Below are positions 25,252 to 35,626 of a DNA stretch of 43,182 nt, piece after piece (position 1 is the first letter of the stretch; every line of letters begins with the position of its first letter). This DNA is from Candidatus Kapaibacterium sp. (lineage in GTDB: Bacteria > Bacteroidota > Ignavibacteria > Kapaibacteriales > NICIL-2), in NCBI GenBank assembly GCA_025055755.1, contig JANWWF010000011.1, forward strand, positions 1 to 43,182, given 5' to 3'. The notes below the pieces were generated by a model, which saw nothing but the letters and a program-made list of their open reading frames with translations, was not told the DNA's origin and did no database searches. Made by a program: the position numbers and the translations under genes.

Positions 25252-27705
25252 TCAGTGAAGCTCGTACGAGAGACCAGCGGTAGCGTACCGTCGTAGTATA
25301 GTGCCACCGAATATCTCGTAATGCGGACGGTCGAGCAAATTGAACACGTTGACAGAAACACGCAAATCGTCAGTCAAGTAGTAGCTGGCATTGAGATTGA
25401 CAACTGCATACGACGGCACCACTCCCTCGAACAATCCTGCGACCCAGGTGAATTTATCCACATAGCGCAGATTGATGCTTACGTCGAATTGACGAGGGAT
25501 AGTGTAGGAAACCCCAAGATTGTATCGTCGCGGTGAGGTGTTCGGGACGATCTTTTGTGCAGAGACGCTGTTTTCAATCACGCGATAATCAAGCCATGCC
25601 GCATTACCGCTGAGCATAAGGTAGTCGCTGATGTAGTAGTTGATGCCCAACTCAACGCCGCGCTCGACCACTTCGGCAATGTTGGTGGGAGTAATAATCA
25701 GCGCGGCAGTGCCGTCGCGATCATATGCCAGGCGGTCGAAGTATGCGGGATTGATTCGATTGAGTTCCACGCGGAGCAAGGAGTCAGCTCGCCGGTCGCC
25801 ATACCGTACAGGACGGTACACCTGTGGAGCAAGTCCCCCGAGTGGAACGGAAATGAAATTCCGCCGCTGGTTGATATAAGCATCAAGGGTGAGATACAAC
25901 GAACGTCCAATAACACCTTTGTAGCCTACTTCATAGGAAACGGCAGATTCTACCCCAATTGTCGGATTACCAAGATTCCACTGAGGCAACGATTGAATGC
26001 CCAGGCGTTGCACACCTGTTTGGGCGCTGATTATCGAGTCTATGCGAGCAAAAGCTACTGGTGGTCCTGCGGGGGAACGGCGGTATTTGTCGGGGTAGCT
26101 TGGTCGCAGAAATGAGCGGTTTACCGTTGCACGAAATGTATGCTCAGCTGTTGGGGACCACACGATGCCCCCCTTGGGCGAAAGCTGTGTCTCAAAGAAG
26201 GTCGAGCGATCCAACCGCAGGGCACCGACAAGACGAAGAGTGGGAAGTAGGGAATATTCTGCTTGTCCATAGAGCCCAGTAAAGTTATTGTGGAGCTCGC
26301 TTGGGTCAATGATTGCCAACGCACCGGCGACGGCAGTGCGCACGTGCTCATAGCTGTGCTGAATGCCCGCTATTACGCGGAGTCGTTCGTCGAAAAAGTG
26401 ATCATTCCACTGTGCATCGAGCATAGCAACGTCAGATTTTTCCGCCGAAGTTGCTGCAGCGTTCATGACAATCTGCGGCTCTGGCGTGACACGACGTGTC
26501 CAGTATCCTTGGATATTGAAACGCTCACTATTGTACGCCAGTCGCACGTAAGGCTTTTCGACATTCGGGATCAAGATGCGTCCTGTTTGATTGACAAAGT
26601 ATTCGTTCCCATAGCGGGAGTACCCGAGGTCTAAGACCAGCCGCTGGACATCAGAAAAGTCGTAATCAGCACGGACGGTGAATGCATAGAGGTAAGCTCG
26701 ACGATGAGCATTGATAAGGGAGTCAATGTTTGTAATACGACGTCCCCAGACAATCTGTCCTGTGACATCGCGGGCGAGTCCAGGATACTCCAGTCGTCCT
26801 CCAGCCGTTGTATCGCGGGACTGAATCCATACCTGATTTTGGAATGACACACCAGCACTGATTTTGTAAGAGAGACGATCAAGAGCTGCTGCATGCCGTA
26901 CCGAAGCGCGGAATGTTGCAAATTCTCCGCCCGTAATGCTTGCAGTTGTGCCGAGAACTTCGCGAGGTGCATACGTTGTGATGTTGATAACACCGTTGTA
27001 GGCATTTGCCCCGTAGAGTGCAGAGCCTGGTCCCCGAATCACTTCGATCGAGCGAACGTCGCTCATCTGTTGCTGCAGGGAATTCCACTCCAGGAGATTG
27101 AGTAGAGGGGTAGAGGGGTCCCGTCCATCAATGAGCACCAAAACGCGACGATTGATCGAGGTGTTGAAGCCACGGGTATTAACATTGAAGTCGTTCATTC
27201 CTGATTGCACGACATCAACCCCCTGGAAATGCTCGAGTGTCTTGGGAAGCTGCCCGTGGGTGGTTGCCCGTGCTAAATCATTGGGCATAACAACGGAGAT
27301 TGCAGCAGGAGCATCGGTGATTTTCTCCAGGCGCCGTGATGCTCCATAAACGACAACCTCGCTCATCGTGCGTGCCTCTATACCAATTGTGTCTTGGAGG
27401 AAGAGGGTTTCTCCTGATGCTATCGAGATGCGGCGCACAAGCTGCTGGTATCCTATTCCCCCGATTCGCAGAGTGTACGTGCCAGCAGGGATGCTCTCAA
27501 AGCGATATGTTCCGTCAGATCGAGTTAGCGTGCGCTTGCGTAGTTCCTCCACTGTTACCACCGCCCCTGCGGCGGGCTCACCATCGCGGGTAAAGAGCTG
27601 ACCTTGGAGAGTCTGTGCAGCAAGATGCTGAAACTGACAGACGGTCCAAACAATCAACGGAGCAAGTAATCGCATATGCATAGGGAAGGGATAGTGAAAC
27701 ATCAT
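25252..27705 (-). CDS. TonB-dependent outer-membrane receptor
   Basis: An ~817-residue receptor. After a signal peptide (ending near LAAQ) comes a carboxypeptidase-regulatory-like domain (about 27-105; GQLFTRDGEPAAGAVVTVEE, SDGTYRFESIPAGTYTLRI), a plug domain (about 120-235; LEHFQGVDVVQSGMNDFNV, VLVLIDGRDPS, IEVIRGPGSALYGANAYNG) and a long beta-barrel ending in TAGLSYELH. Such receptors import ligands such as siderophores, cobalamin or oligosaccharides with TonB energy; the ligand cannot be told here. The ATG at 27705 overlaps the TetR stop (TGATG), implying coupled translation; downstream ATGs at 27681 and 27675 are alternatives. Control by the TetR protein is likely. Confidence 0.92.
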   Translation of the reverse strand: MMFHYPFPMHMRLLAPLIVWTVCQFQHLAAQTLQGQLFTRDGEPAAGAVVTVEELRKRTLTRSDGTYRFESIPAGTYTLRIGGIGYQQLVRRISIASGETLFLQDTIGIEARTMSEVVVYGASRRLEKITDAPAAISVVMPNDLARATTHGQLPKTLEHFQGVDVVQSGMNDFNVNTRGFNTSINRRVLVLIDGRDPSTPLLNLLEWNSLQQQMSDVRSIEVIRGPGSALYGANAYNGVINITTYAPREVLGTTASITGGEFATFRASVRHAAALDRLSYKISAGVSFQNQVWIQSRDTTAGGRLEYPGLARDVTGQIVWGRRITNIDSLINAHRRAYLYAFTVRADYDFSDVQRLVLDLGYSRYGNEYFVNQTGRILIPNVEKPYVRLAYNSERFNIQGYWTRRVTPEPQIVMNAAATSAEKSDVAMLDAQWNDHFFDERLRVIAGIQHSYEHVRTAVAGALAIIDPSELHNNFTGLYGQAEYSLLPTLRLVGALRLDRSTFFETQLSPKGGIVWSPTAEHTFRATVNRSFLRPSYPDKYRRSPAGPPVAFARIDSIISAQTGVQRLGIQSLPQWNLGNPTIGVESAVSYEVGYKGVIGRSLYLTLDAYINQRRNFISVPLGGLAPQVYRPVRYGDRRADSLLRVELNRINPAYFDRLAYDRDGTAALIITPTNIAEVVERGVELGINYYISDYLMLSGNAAWLDYRVIENSVSAQKIVPNTSPRRYNLGVSYTIPRQFDVSINLRYVDKFTWVAGLFEGVVPSYAVVNLNASYYLTDDLRVSVNVFNLLDRPHYEIFGGTILRRYATAGLSYELH

Positions 27706-28403
27706 CAGGATTTCGATTGCTGGGTTGAATGAAGGTATCCTTCTTTGAGGCGCTTGGTGACTTTGCGTTTCAACAGTGTACGAAGTGTAGGGCGCATCAA
27801 TCCTGCACCGATTACTGCTTGGCGGAACCGATATGCATCTCGAAGTGAATACTGCTGTCCGTCGAGCACCCAATGAAGGAAAATGCCATCGGAAATACCA
27901 AGCTCAAGCTGTGCGAAAGACTCAACATCAACTTGGGTAAACAAGCCCTTTGCGATAAGTTGGCGGGCAGTGCGTGCACCGATTTCCCCAAGGACCTGTT
28001 TCATCTTCCGAATCCGCTCGAGGCAATGCGGGTTATCGCTTCGAAGAGCGTGTGCCCAGAACTCCAAAAGAATCGGGGCGTATGCTGCATGCTCTTGGTA
28101 AAATGCGATTGCTGTTTCGATGAGTGCATCGGCAGTTGCCAAAGGGTCATCGGCATGTTTCTCTGCTGCTTGCTGCATAGCAGCCTCGTAGCTATCCATC
28201 CAGTAGTCATACACTGCCAGAAAAAGCTCGTCTTTGGAGGAAAAGTACTCGTAGATGGTGCCTTTGCCAATCCCAGCAGCTTCTGCGATATGCTCTATTT
28301 TCGTTGCATGAAAGCCGCGCTGAGCAAATACGCGAATTGCTGCAGCAATGATTTGCTGACGCTTTGCATTGTACTGCTCTTCTGTTTGCGGACGGCGTGC
28401 CAT
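27705..28403 (-). CDS. TetR/AcrR family transcriptional regulator
   Basis: A 232-residue regulator. The N-terminal TetR domain is clear (IIAAAIRVFAQRGFHATKI, then the recognition helix AAGIGKGTIYEYF, residues ~16-62), and the rest is an all-helical ligand-binding region (LLEFWAHALRSDNP and QLELGISDGIFLHWVLDG). The ATG at 28403 is preferred to an upstream TTG, as the family starts just before the first helix. Between the start and the -7 box at 28437-28444 lies an inverted repeat (28419-28434) that would suit autorepression. The stop overlaps the TonB receptor start, so the pair form one operon, and the receptor or its ligand is probably the regulated function. Confidence 0.93.
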   Translation of the reverse strand: MARRPQTEEQYNAKRQQIIAAAIRVFAQRGFHATKIEHIAEAAGIGKGTIYEYFSSKDELFLAVYDYWMDSYEAAMQQAAEKHADDPLATADALIETAIAFYQEHAAYAPILLEFWAHALRSDNPHCLERIRKMKQVLGEIGARTARQLIAKGLFTQVDVESFAQLELGISDGIFLHWVLDGQQYSLRDAYRFRQAVIGAGLMRPTLRTLLKRKVTKRLKEGYLHSTQQSKS

Positions 28404-28418
28404 GGCAAGGTATGATTT

Positions 28419-28434
28419 GACTGACTGGTCGGTC
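28419..28434. promoter_or_regulatory. Candidate TetR operator
   Basis: GACTGACT followed directly by GGTCGGTC is an imperfect 16-base inverted repeat (six of eight positions pair) placed just downstream of the tetR -7 box and 15 bases before its ATG. Position and shape fit an autoregulatory TetR site; binding has not been shown. Confidence 0.5.
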
Positions 28435-28436
28435 GG

Positions 28437-28444
28437 CAAAAATA
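28437..28444 (-). promoter_or_regulatory. Promoter -7 box for the tetR-TonB receptor operon
   Basis: Minus-strand TATTTTTG fits TAnnTTTG, and the same eight bases precede eno and tRNA-His. It lies 33 bases before the ATG at 28403 and abuts the candidate operator. Confidence 0.5.
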
Positions 28445-28512
28445 CGAAAGAACTGCTGAGAGTTTTCGACGAGACTGATTCTGCGTGAAGTTGGTGTTAC
28501 GGTTTTCCAACC

Positions 28513-28845
28513 ATGGTATCCATCGAACAGTTCCAGCAGCTTGACATGCGGGTCGGAAAAATTGTGCGTGCTGAACAGTTTCCCCAGGCGCGGAAGCCAG
28601 CCTACAAACTTTGGATAGATTTTGGTCCCTCGCTTGGGATCAAACAGTCCAGTGCCCAGCTGACATACCACTATACCCCCGACTCCCTTATCGGACGACT
28701 TATCATTGCGGTTGTGAACCTTCCACCACGAGTGATCGCAGGATTTCGGTCCGATGTTCTTGTGCTGGGAGTGCCCGATGCCGATGGAGCGGTTGTTCTC
28801 CTTCGTCCTGACTGGGAGGTACCGCTTGGAGGACGCGTATTTTAG
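28513..28845 (+). CDS. csaA: CsaA-like tRNA-binding domain protein
   Basis: A 110-residue protein consisting of a single EMAP/Trbp111-type OB-fold: [39 protein letters not shown], and [19 protein letters not shown] are all conserved CsaA segments. CsaA dimers bind tRNA and have been linked to chaperone and protein-export activity in Bacillus; its real cellular role is not settled. Full length for the family. It is divergent from tetR, so the 109-base gap holds both promoters; no clear plus-strand -7 box was seen. Serine palmitoyltransferase follows after 101 bases. Confidence 0.9.
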   Translation: MVSIEQFQQLDMRVGKIVRAEQFPQARKPAYKLWIDFGPSLGIKQSSAQLTYHYTPDSLIGRLIIAVVNLPPRVIAGFRSDVLVLGVPDADGAVVLLRPDWEVPLGGRVF

Positions 28846-28946
28846 TGCGGTGCTGCCAGCAAAAGCAGTTTCAGCAGAAGAGAATCTCCTCTGTTCCCGA
28901 TATTTGCTGCCAGAAGATTTGCTATCGCACATTTTGCGGAGCACGT

Positions 28947-30206
28947 ATGGCTGATTTATTTGCAAAGTGTTTCGAGTTCACTCGCGCCGACGAAGTCAAG
29001 GCTAAAGGGCTCTATCCCTATTTCCGCCCGATTGAGGAAAACGAAGGTCCAGTGGTTATGATCGAAGGGCGGAAAATCATCATGGCGGGCTCGAACAACT
29101 ATCTTGGCTTGACGGCGCATCCAGCAGTCAAAGAGGCAGCAATTCGAGCAATTGAGCGCTATGGCACAGGGTGCTCCGGCTCGCGGTATTTGACCGGCAC
29201 GATAGATCTCCACATTGAGCTGGAACGACGCCTGGCTGAATTTTTGGGATACGAAGCAGTGCTCCTGTTTTCGACGGGGTATCAAACGGCTCTGGGGGTC
29301 ATTAGTGCCTTGGTTGGCAAAGGGGATTACGTCATCAGTGACAAGGAAAATCATGCTTCGATTATCAACGGATGCATGCTGGCAAAAGGGGGATTTGCTC
29401 AATTCGTCCGGTATAAGCACAATGATATGGAGGACTTGGAGAAGGTTCTCCAGCATATCCCCGAGAATGCGGGAAAGCTTGTTGTAACGGATGGAGTCTT
29501 TTCGGTAACAGGGGAAATCGTTGATTTGCCCCGCTTAGTCGAAGTGGCGCATCGCTACGGTGCCCGTGTCCTGGTTGACGATGCGCATGCAATTGGTGTT
29601 ATCGGAGAGGGAGGACGAGGAACTGCCAGCCACTTTGGCTTGACCGATCAAACGGACTTAACGATGGGGACATTTTCGAAAACATTTGCCTCGCTGGGAG
29701 GATTTATTGCGGGTCCTGAGCGGGTGATCAACTACCTGAAACATCACTCTCCTGCACTCATTTTCAGTGCATCGCCAACGCCAGCATCAGTAGCAGCTGC
29801 CATGGCTGCACTGGATATTCTTGAGCAGCATCCCGAGCTTGTCTCGCAGCTTATCGCCAACGCTGACTACATGCGGAAGGGACTTTCAGCTCTTGGCTTC
29901 AACGTGTACCATTCCCCAACGGCAATTGTCCCGGTTATTGTCGGTGATGTTGATACCGCGTTAGTCTTTTGGCGTAAGCTCTACGATGGCGGAGTGTTTG
30001 TCAATGCATTCATTCCTCCAGGCGTACCACCCAATATGAGCATGATGCGCACCAGTTACATGGCAACGCACCAGAAAGAGCATCTCGATGCAATCCTTGC
30101 GGTGTTTGAGCAAGCAGGACGGGAATTAGGGCTTATTCCTTCTCCTGCACTTGCGCAGCAGAGTAATGGCGTAATGTCAGAAAATCAACCAGTGGAGGAA
30201 CGATGA
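28947..30206 (+). CDS. spt: Serine palmitoyltransferase-like alpha-oxoamine synthase
   Basis: A 419-residue PLP enzyme of the alpha-oxoamine synthase family, which condenses an amino acid with an acyl-CoA. Conserved parts: [70 protein letters not shown], and the PLP lysine Lys245 in [31 protein letters not shown] closes it. The detailed pattern ([24 protein letters not shown]) fits bacterial serine palmitoyltransferases, the first step of sphingolipid synthesis in Bacteroidota, better than BioF or Kbl, although those remain possible. Start at 28947 has GGAG upstream. Its stop overlaps the next gene's start (ATGA). Confidence 0.82.
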   Translation: MADLFAKCFEFTRADEVKAKGLYPYFRPIEENEGPVVMIEGRKIIMAGSNNYLGLTAHPAVKEAAIRAIERYGTGCSGSRYLTGTIDLHIELERRLAEFLGYEAVLLFSTGYQTALGVISALVGKGDYVISDKENHASIINGCMLAKGGFAQFVRYKHNDMEDLEKVLQHIPENAGKLVVTDGVFSVTGEIVDLPRLVEVAHRYGARVLVDDAHAIGVIGEGGRGTASHFGLTDQTDLTMGTFSKTFASLGGFIAGPERVINYLKHHSPALIFSASPTPASVAAAMAALDILEQHPELVSQLIANADYMRKGLSALGFNVYHSPTAIVPVIVGDVDTALVFWRKLYDGGVFVNAFIPPGVPPNMSMMRTSYMATHQKEHLDAILAVFEQAGRELGLIPSPALAQQSNGVMSENQPVEER

Positions 30207-30751
30207 GCGGACGCAGTCTCTGCACCTTTATCCTTTTGACGGTTGGAGTCTATGCTCAACAGTATTTGCCCCAAGGAAGCATTTTCGGCAGCCTACGGCT
30301 TGGGATTGGCCCAAAAGAGAATGCCTTCAACGTAGGAATTGATGGAGAATACACCTTGACAGCAAAGGATCAAGCAGGGCCAGGCATTCTGAACATCGGT
30401 TTGTCGGTAGACTATTCACAATACAGCAAAGCAGTGCAACAGGGTGGAGTCAGCGCTACGCAAACGACAACAGTTATTCCAATTACCGTGGCAGGTGTAT
30501 ATCACCTTTCTCCCTCGATAGAAGATAGTCCTGAAATTGACCCGTATATTTTGGCAGGATTTGCCTATCGCCTCCAGCGTGCGACAAGTGAATTGACAAA
30601 TGGCGTGACGCTGTCCACATCGGACAACGACATTCAACTGGTTGGAGGGTTGGGGGCGTGGTACTTTTTCACGCCCCGGCTGGCAGCCCATCTACGCATT
30701 GCGTTTGCTGCATCGTTTTTGACGGTGGGGATAGTGTACCGCTTCCAGTAG
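30203..30751 (+). CDS. Small predicted outer-membrane beta-barrel protein
   Basis: A 182-residue exported protein: signal peptide [15 protein letters not shown] (cleavage near residue 19), then eight or so amphipathic strands ([75 protein letters not shown]) and an ending VGIVYRFQ. This pattern fits a small eight-stranded barrel of the OmpA/OmpX size class, but no family name can be given. It starts within the stop of the serine palmitoyltransferase gene (ATGA 30203-30206), so they are translationally coupled, suggesting a role connected with membrane lipids; that is inference only. Confidence 0.7.
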   Translation: MSGRSLCTFILLTVGVYAQQYLPQGSIFGSLRLGIGPKENAFNVGIDGEYTLTAKDQAGPGILNIGLSVDYSQYSKAVQQGGVSATQTTTVIPITVAGVYHLSPSIEDSPEIDPYILAGFAYRLQRATSELTNGVTLSTSDNDIQLVGGLGAWYFFTPRLAAHLRIAFAASFLTVGIVYRFQ

Positions 30752-30857
30752 AGGAGGAGAGCAGCGGCGTCTTTTGGCCGCAGAGTGTAGTGCATGGATG
30801 CTATCTTCGCCATGCAGCGAAGGGAGAAAGCTATAGCAAACACAAGTGTGTTTCCCT

Positions 30858-31505
30858 ATGCGCATTTGGATAGAACGGCAGCAGTTGGTCCGCCGTGTGT
30901 GGATTCGCGTAGAGCCGGACGGACAAGTTGTCGTCACAGCACCGCCTTGGTATGGGGAAAGGCTGCTGTGGCGGCTGGTTGAACGGCACCGAGAGTGGAT
31001 TGAACGCCAGCGCCGCTGCTACCGTGCGATGGACCGTATCATCATCGGTAGAGAGGAGCTGCTCTACCGAGGGCATGTCTATCGCTTTGTTCTGCGCCGA
31101 GGTCTTGGCTCCGAGGTGCTCATTTACCCACGACTACGAATTATTGCCAGCGGAGCAAACCTGCTTTCTTCCCCTATCCAGCGGCAATGGTATATCAACG
31201 AGGCAACGCGGCTGGTAGGTCGGCGCTTGCGGCAGCTTGCAGAGCGTTACGGCTTCAGATTTACCGACTTTGCAATTCGGGAGTACGCCTCCGCGTGGGG
31301 ATATTGCACTTCCGATGGCACTATTACATTTGATTGGCGGATTGTAAAAGTACCACGCTTTGTTATGGATTATCTTCTCCTCCATGAGCTGGTTCATACA
31401 AAAATTCCGCACCATGGGCCACGCTTCTGGCAACAGGTAGAGCGTCTCTGTCCTGCCTATCACAAGGCAGTGCATTGGCTGCGTACTTACGGGCGCTGGA
31501 TATAG
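30858..31505 (+). CDS. YgjP-like (M48-type) metallopeptidase domain protein
   Basis: A 215-residue soluble protein of the YgjP/SprT-like metal-dependent hydrolase family. The zinc site is visible as HELVHTKIPHHGPRFW: His176, Glu177 and His180 form HExxH, with a third His at 185-186. Upstream landmarks are RRVWIRVEPDGQVVVTAP, the middle WYINEATRLVGRRLRQLAERYG and WGYCTSDGTITFDWRIVKVP, which are typical of the family. No signal peptide or membrane helix. The ATG at 30858 is preferred to an upstream GTG. Biological substrate is unknown. It is separate from the preceding barrel gene by 106 bases and convergent with the DGQHR gene. Confidence 0.85.
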   Translation: MRIWIERQQLVRRVWIRVEPDGQVVVTAPPWYGERLLWRLVERHREWIERQRRCYRAMDRIIIGREELLYRGHVYRFVLRRGLGSEVLIYPRLRIIASGANLLSSPIQRQWYINEATRLVGRRLRQLAERYGFRFTDFAIREYASAWGYCTSDGTITFDWRIVKVPRFVMDYLLLHELVHTKIPHHGPRFWQQVERLCPAYHKAVHWLRTYGRWI

Positions 31506-31607
31506 AAGAGCCAGCACCAGAGGCAAACATTCATCCCTCTCAAGCTGTCCAGCAGGAGGGTGTGGGGCGGTAGCATGAGTGCGCTATGCTGCGAATGCTC
31601 TCATAGT

Positions 31608-31641
31608 AAGCGCGCTGGAGAAGGAAGCATTTAGCGCGCTT
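31608..31641. terminator. Possible bidirectional terminator between convergent genes
   Basis: AAGCGCGCT (31608-31616) and AGCGCGCTT (31633-31641) form a 9-base inverted repeat with a 16-base loop between the metallopeptidase gene and the DGQHR gene stop. The T-tracts are short on both sides, so terminator function is uncertain. Confidence 0.35.
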
Positions 31642-32773
31642 TCTGTGCCCGTGCCGATGCTGCCGGAGTTATGCCAATAATAGTTGCCAGGCGGCGATAA
31701 ATTGCATCTACTCGTTCTGTTTGTCCGCGGGCAGCGAAGCGCTCAGAGAATCCTTCGCTACGGAACTCTCGGAGCAGAGACGTCCACGGAACAAGTCGGC
31801 GCACCCACCGTTCGGCTCGACTTTCGGCAGGGTCTGGGTCTTGAGTTGCTAAGTCAGCACAGACACGGATTAAGGCACGAAGTGTTACCGATCGGGTAAG
31901 CATGTAGTGCTCATTGCCCCACGCTTCGTAGAGAACAGCCTGAACTGCTTTCAAGAAATCACGGACGATGTCGTAGTAATAGCGAACGTTATGCATACTC
32001 CGGTGGAGCCGTCCTGGAAGCAATTGGCTGTCGCGGAGTATCCAGCGGTGCAGCTCAGCATAGAGCTCCGATTGCAAGATCCACTTTTCCTTCCGACTGC
32101 GTCCTCCCAAGCGATTGATGCGGTAGCGGAGAGGACTATCAGGCTCTTCATAGAGCAACCGCGCCACTTGCGAAGCAATCCAGGCTTCTGGCTCAACGAA
32201 GCTGACTTTTTCGTAAAGGTCAATCAGGTGGCTCTTGTTGATTCGCGTGGGAGTTGAGTTGATGATAACAAACATTTCTGCTGCAAAGTCTTCACTTCTG
32301 CCGTCGAAAATGATGCACGGCACAGCAATAGTGCGGGCTTCGTCGGGGTGCTCGCGCATGTAGAATTCCAGTGCTGCTAAGCGATGCTGACCGTCAATAA
32401 TCAAGTACTTCTCCTGCGGCTCGGCAAGATCGCCTACCGATTCAAATGGTGCCACTGGGGTGAAGGCAAGATGCTCGCTGGTGAAAAGCAAGACCGTAGC
32501 GGGAATAGGGGGTTGCTGGACAGCAGTTTCATAGAAGTTTTTGATAGAGCGAATTTTCGCCCGCGATAATTCGCGCTGGAATGCAGTATCGCGGCGTTCA
32601 ATGCTGGCAATAAATGCAGCAATTTCGTCTCCTTCGGGAATACGCTCTGCTGGAATGTGCTCGTGGCGATCGTAGTATCGGCTAATGAAGCGGACTTTTT
32701 GTAACAAGTCCTCTGCGGGGTAGGCAACAAAGTAGAACACGGCATCTTTCTGTCGCACTTGAGTAGCAAGCAT
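31631..32773 (-). CDS. Stand-alone DGQHR-domain protein
   Basis: A 380-residue soluble protein with the DGQHR motif at 127-131 (YLIIDGQHRLAALEFY), the hallmark of a superfamily that includes DndB, the regulator of DNA phosphorothioation systems, and resembles ParB-like folds. The supporting segment FVIINSTPTRINKSHLIDLY fits the family's usual second block. The C-terminal half is helical and has no recognised domain. The ATG at 32773 is chosen because GGAG precedes it at a suitable distance; a GTG at 32785 is less likely. No dnd, ssp, restriction or other defence genes are nearby; the neighbours are a metallopeptidase and the divergent enolase operon. Role unknown: nucleic-acid binding or regulation is inferred. 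Confidence 0.78.
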   Translation of the reverse strand: MLATQVRQKDAVFYFVAYPAEDLLQKVRFISRYYDRHEHIPAERIPEGDEIAAFIASIERRDTAFQRELSRAKIRSIKNFYETAVQQPPIPATVLLFTSEHLAFTPVAPFESVGDLAEPQEKYLIIDGQHRLAALEFYMREHPDEARTIAVPCIIFDGRSEDFAAEMFVIINSTPTRINKSHLIDLYEKVSFVEPEAWIASQVARLLYEEPDSPLRYRINRLGGRSRKEKWILQSELYAELHRWILRDSQLLPGRLHRSMHNVRYYYDIVRDFLKAVQAVLYEAWGNEHYMLTRSVTLRALIRVCADLATQDPDPAESRAERWVRRLVPWTSLLREFRSEGFSERFAARGQTERVDAIYRRLATIIGITPAASARAQKAR

Positions 32774-32856
32774 GAGTAGCTCCACATCACAAGGTCCACA
32801 CTCAAACGCAAAATACAGCAGTTTGCTCGATGTTCGAATACTTACGGCCCGCCTGA

Positions 32857-34194
<1,338 letters not shown>

Positions 34195-34222
34195 TGAAGT
34201 GTCATTATTCCCTTCGACGACA

Positions 34223-35626
34223 ATGATTGTCTTTGGCACTGATGGATGGCGTGGTGTTATTGCACGCGATTACACTTTTGACAATCTTGCGCGTGTTGCT
34301 CTGGCAGTTGCAGAGTATCTCCGAACGCAAAGTGCAGCACCAACCGTGGTGATAGGCTACGACACTCGCTTTCTTTCTCGGGAGTTTGCCCATGAGACAG
34401 CGCGGATTCTTGCTGCGCGCGGAGTGCGGGTTTTACTTAGTAACAGCGTTGCGACCACACCGCAGGTGTCACTGGTGACAAAGAAAAAGCGAGCACAGCT
34501 GGGGATTGTCATTACTGCCTCGCACAATCCGCCCCAGTACAACGGGTTCAAACTCAAAGGAAGCTACGGCGGTCCTGCGACGGTGGATATTGTTGCCCAA
34601 GTGGAACGCCATCTGCGCCGCATCGAATCGCGTCCCCTGCGATTGCCACGATTAGAGACGCTCGAAACATATCAGGGAAAACGCATGATTCGGTTTTTCG
34701 ATCCGATGGCATTGTACCACCAGCACGTTGCGGCAAAAATTGTTCTCGAGCGCATTCAAGCCGCAGGGCTTCGCATTTTGTTCGATCCAATGTACGGGGC
34801 TGGTATAGGTGTACTGCCTGCATTCGTCGCTTGCGAGAGCATTCATGCGGAGTATAATCCAGGGTTTGGAGAAATAGACCATCCCGAGCCAATTGCCGAG
34901 TGCTTGCAGCCAGCAATAGCGGCTATGCAGCGTGGTGGCTATGATGTTTGCATTGCAACTGATGGAGATGCGGATCGGCTTGGACTTCTCGACGCAAAGG
35001 GAAATTTCGTCGATGCGCACCGCATCTTTATGCTGCTGTTGGACTACCTGTGGCATGATAAGCGCCGTCGCGGCATTGTGGTCAAAACAGTGTCACTAAC
35101 CTCAATGGTGGACAAGTTTTGCGAGCGCTACCGAATCGAGCTGGTGGAGACTCCAGTCGGCTTCAAGCATGCAGCAAAACTGATGCTCGAACGTCGAGTA
35201 TTGATCGGGGGGGAAGAATCTGGCGGGCTGGGAACGATTCTCCACATACCGGAACGCGATGGAGTGTTCAATGCCTTGCTCATCCTGGAAATGATGGTTA
35301 GCCGCAACAAGACCCTTGCAGAGCTTGTCGCTGGACTGGACGATCAGTTTGGTCCCCATCGGTATCGCCGGCGCGATGTCCATGTGACTGCCCAGCAAAA
35401 ACAACGGATATTACGTGCATGCGCACGGATGCCACGCACGATCGGAGGACATGCTGTCGAGCGAGTAGTAACCACCGATGGGTACAAGTTTTTCTTTGCT
35501 GATGGCTCGTGGTTGCTAATACGTCCGTCGGGGACAGAGCCGCTGGTACGGTTCTATGCGGAAGCACCAAGTGAGGAGCAGGCAACTGCTCTTGTTGAAG
35601 CGGGTATTGACATGGCACTGGGCTGA
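34223..35626 (+). CDS. Phosphoglucomutase/phosphomannomutase family protein
   Basis: A 467-residue alpha-D-phosphohexomutase with four domains. The active-site phosphoserine is Ser100 in TASHNPP; the Mg-binding loop DGDADR is at about 247-252; the sugar-binding loop GGEESGG is near 330, and the phosphate-binding loop RPSGTEP near 434. The N-terminus IVFGTDGWRG is typical. It interconverts hexose 1- and 6-phosphates; glucose, mannose or glucosamine specificity cannot be decided from these motifs. The ATG at 34223 begins directly at the conserved region. It lies 28 bases after eno, and its stop overlaps the TrmH-type gene start by TGATG, so it belongs to that operon. Confidence 0.93.
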   Translation: MIVFGTDGWRGVIARDYTFDNLARVALAVAEYLRTQSAAPTVVIGYDTRFLSREFAHETARILAARGVRVLLSNSVATTPQVSLVTKKKRAQLGIVITASHNPPQYNGFKLKGSYGGPATVDIVAQVERHLRRIESRPLRLPRLETLETYQGKRMIRFFDPMALYHQHVAAKIVLERIQAAGLRILFDPMYGAGIGVLPAFVACESIHAEYNPGFGEIDHPEPIAECLQPAIAAMQRGGYDVCIATDGDADRLGLLDAKGNFVDAHRIFMLLLDYLWHDKRRRGIVVKTVSLTSMVDKFCERYRIELVETPVGFKHAAKLMLERRVLIGGEESGGLGTILHIPERDGVFNALLILEMMVSRNKTLAELVAGLDDQFGPHRYRRRDVHVTAQQKQRILRACARMPRTIGGHAVERVVTTDGYKFFFADGSWLLIRPSGTEPLVRFYAEAPSEEQATALVEAGIDMALG

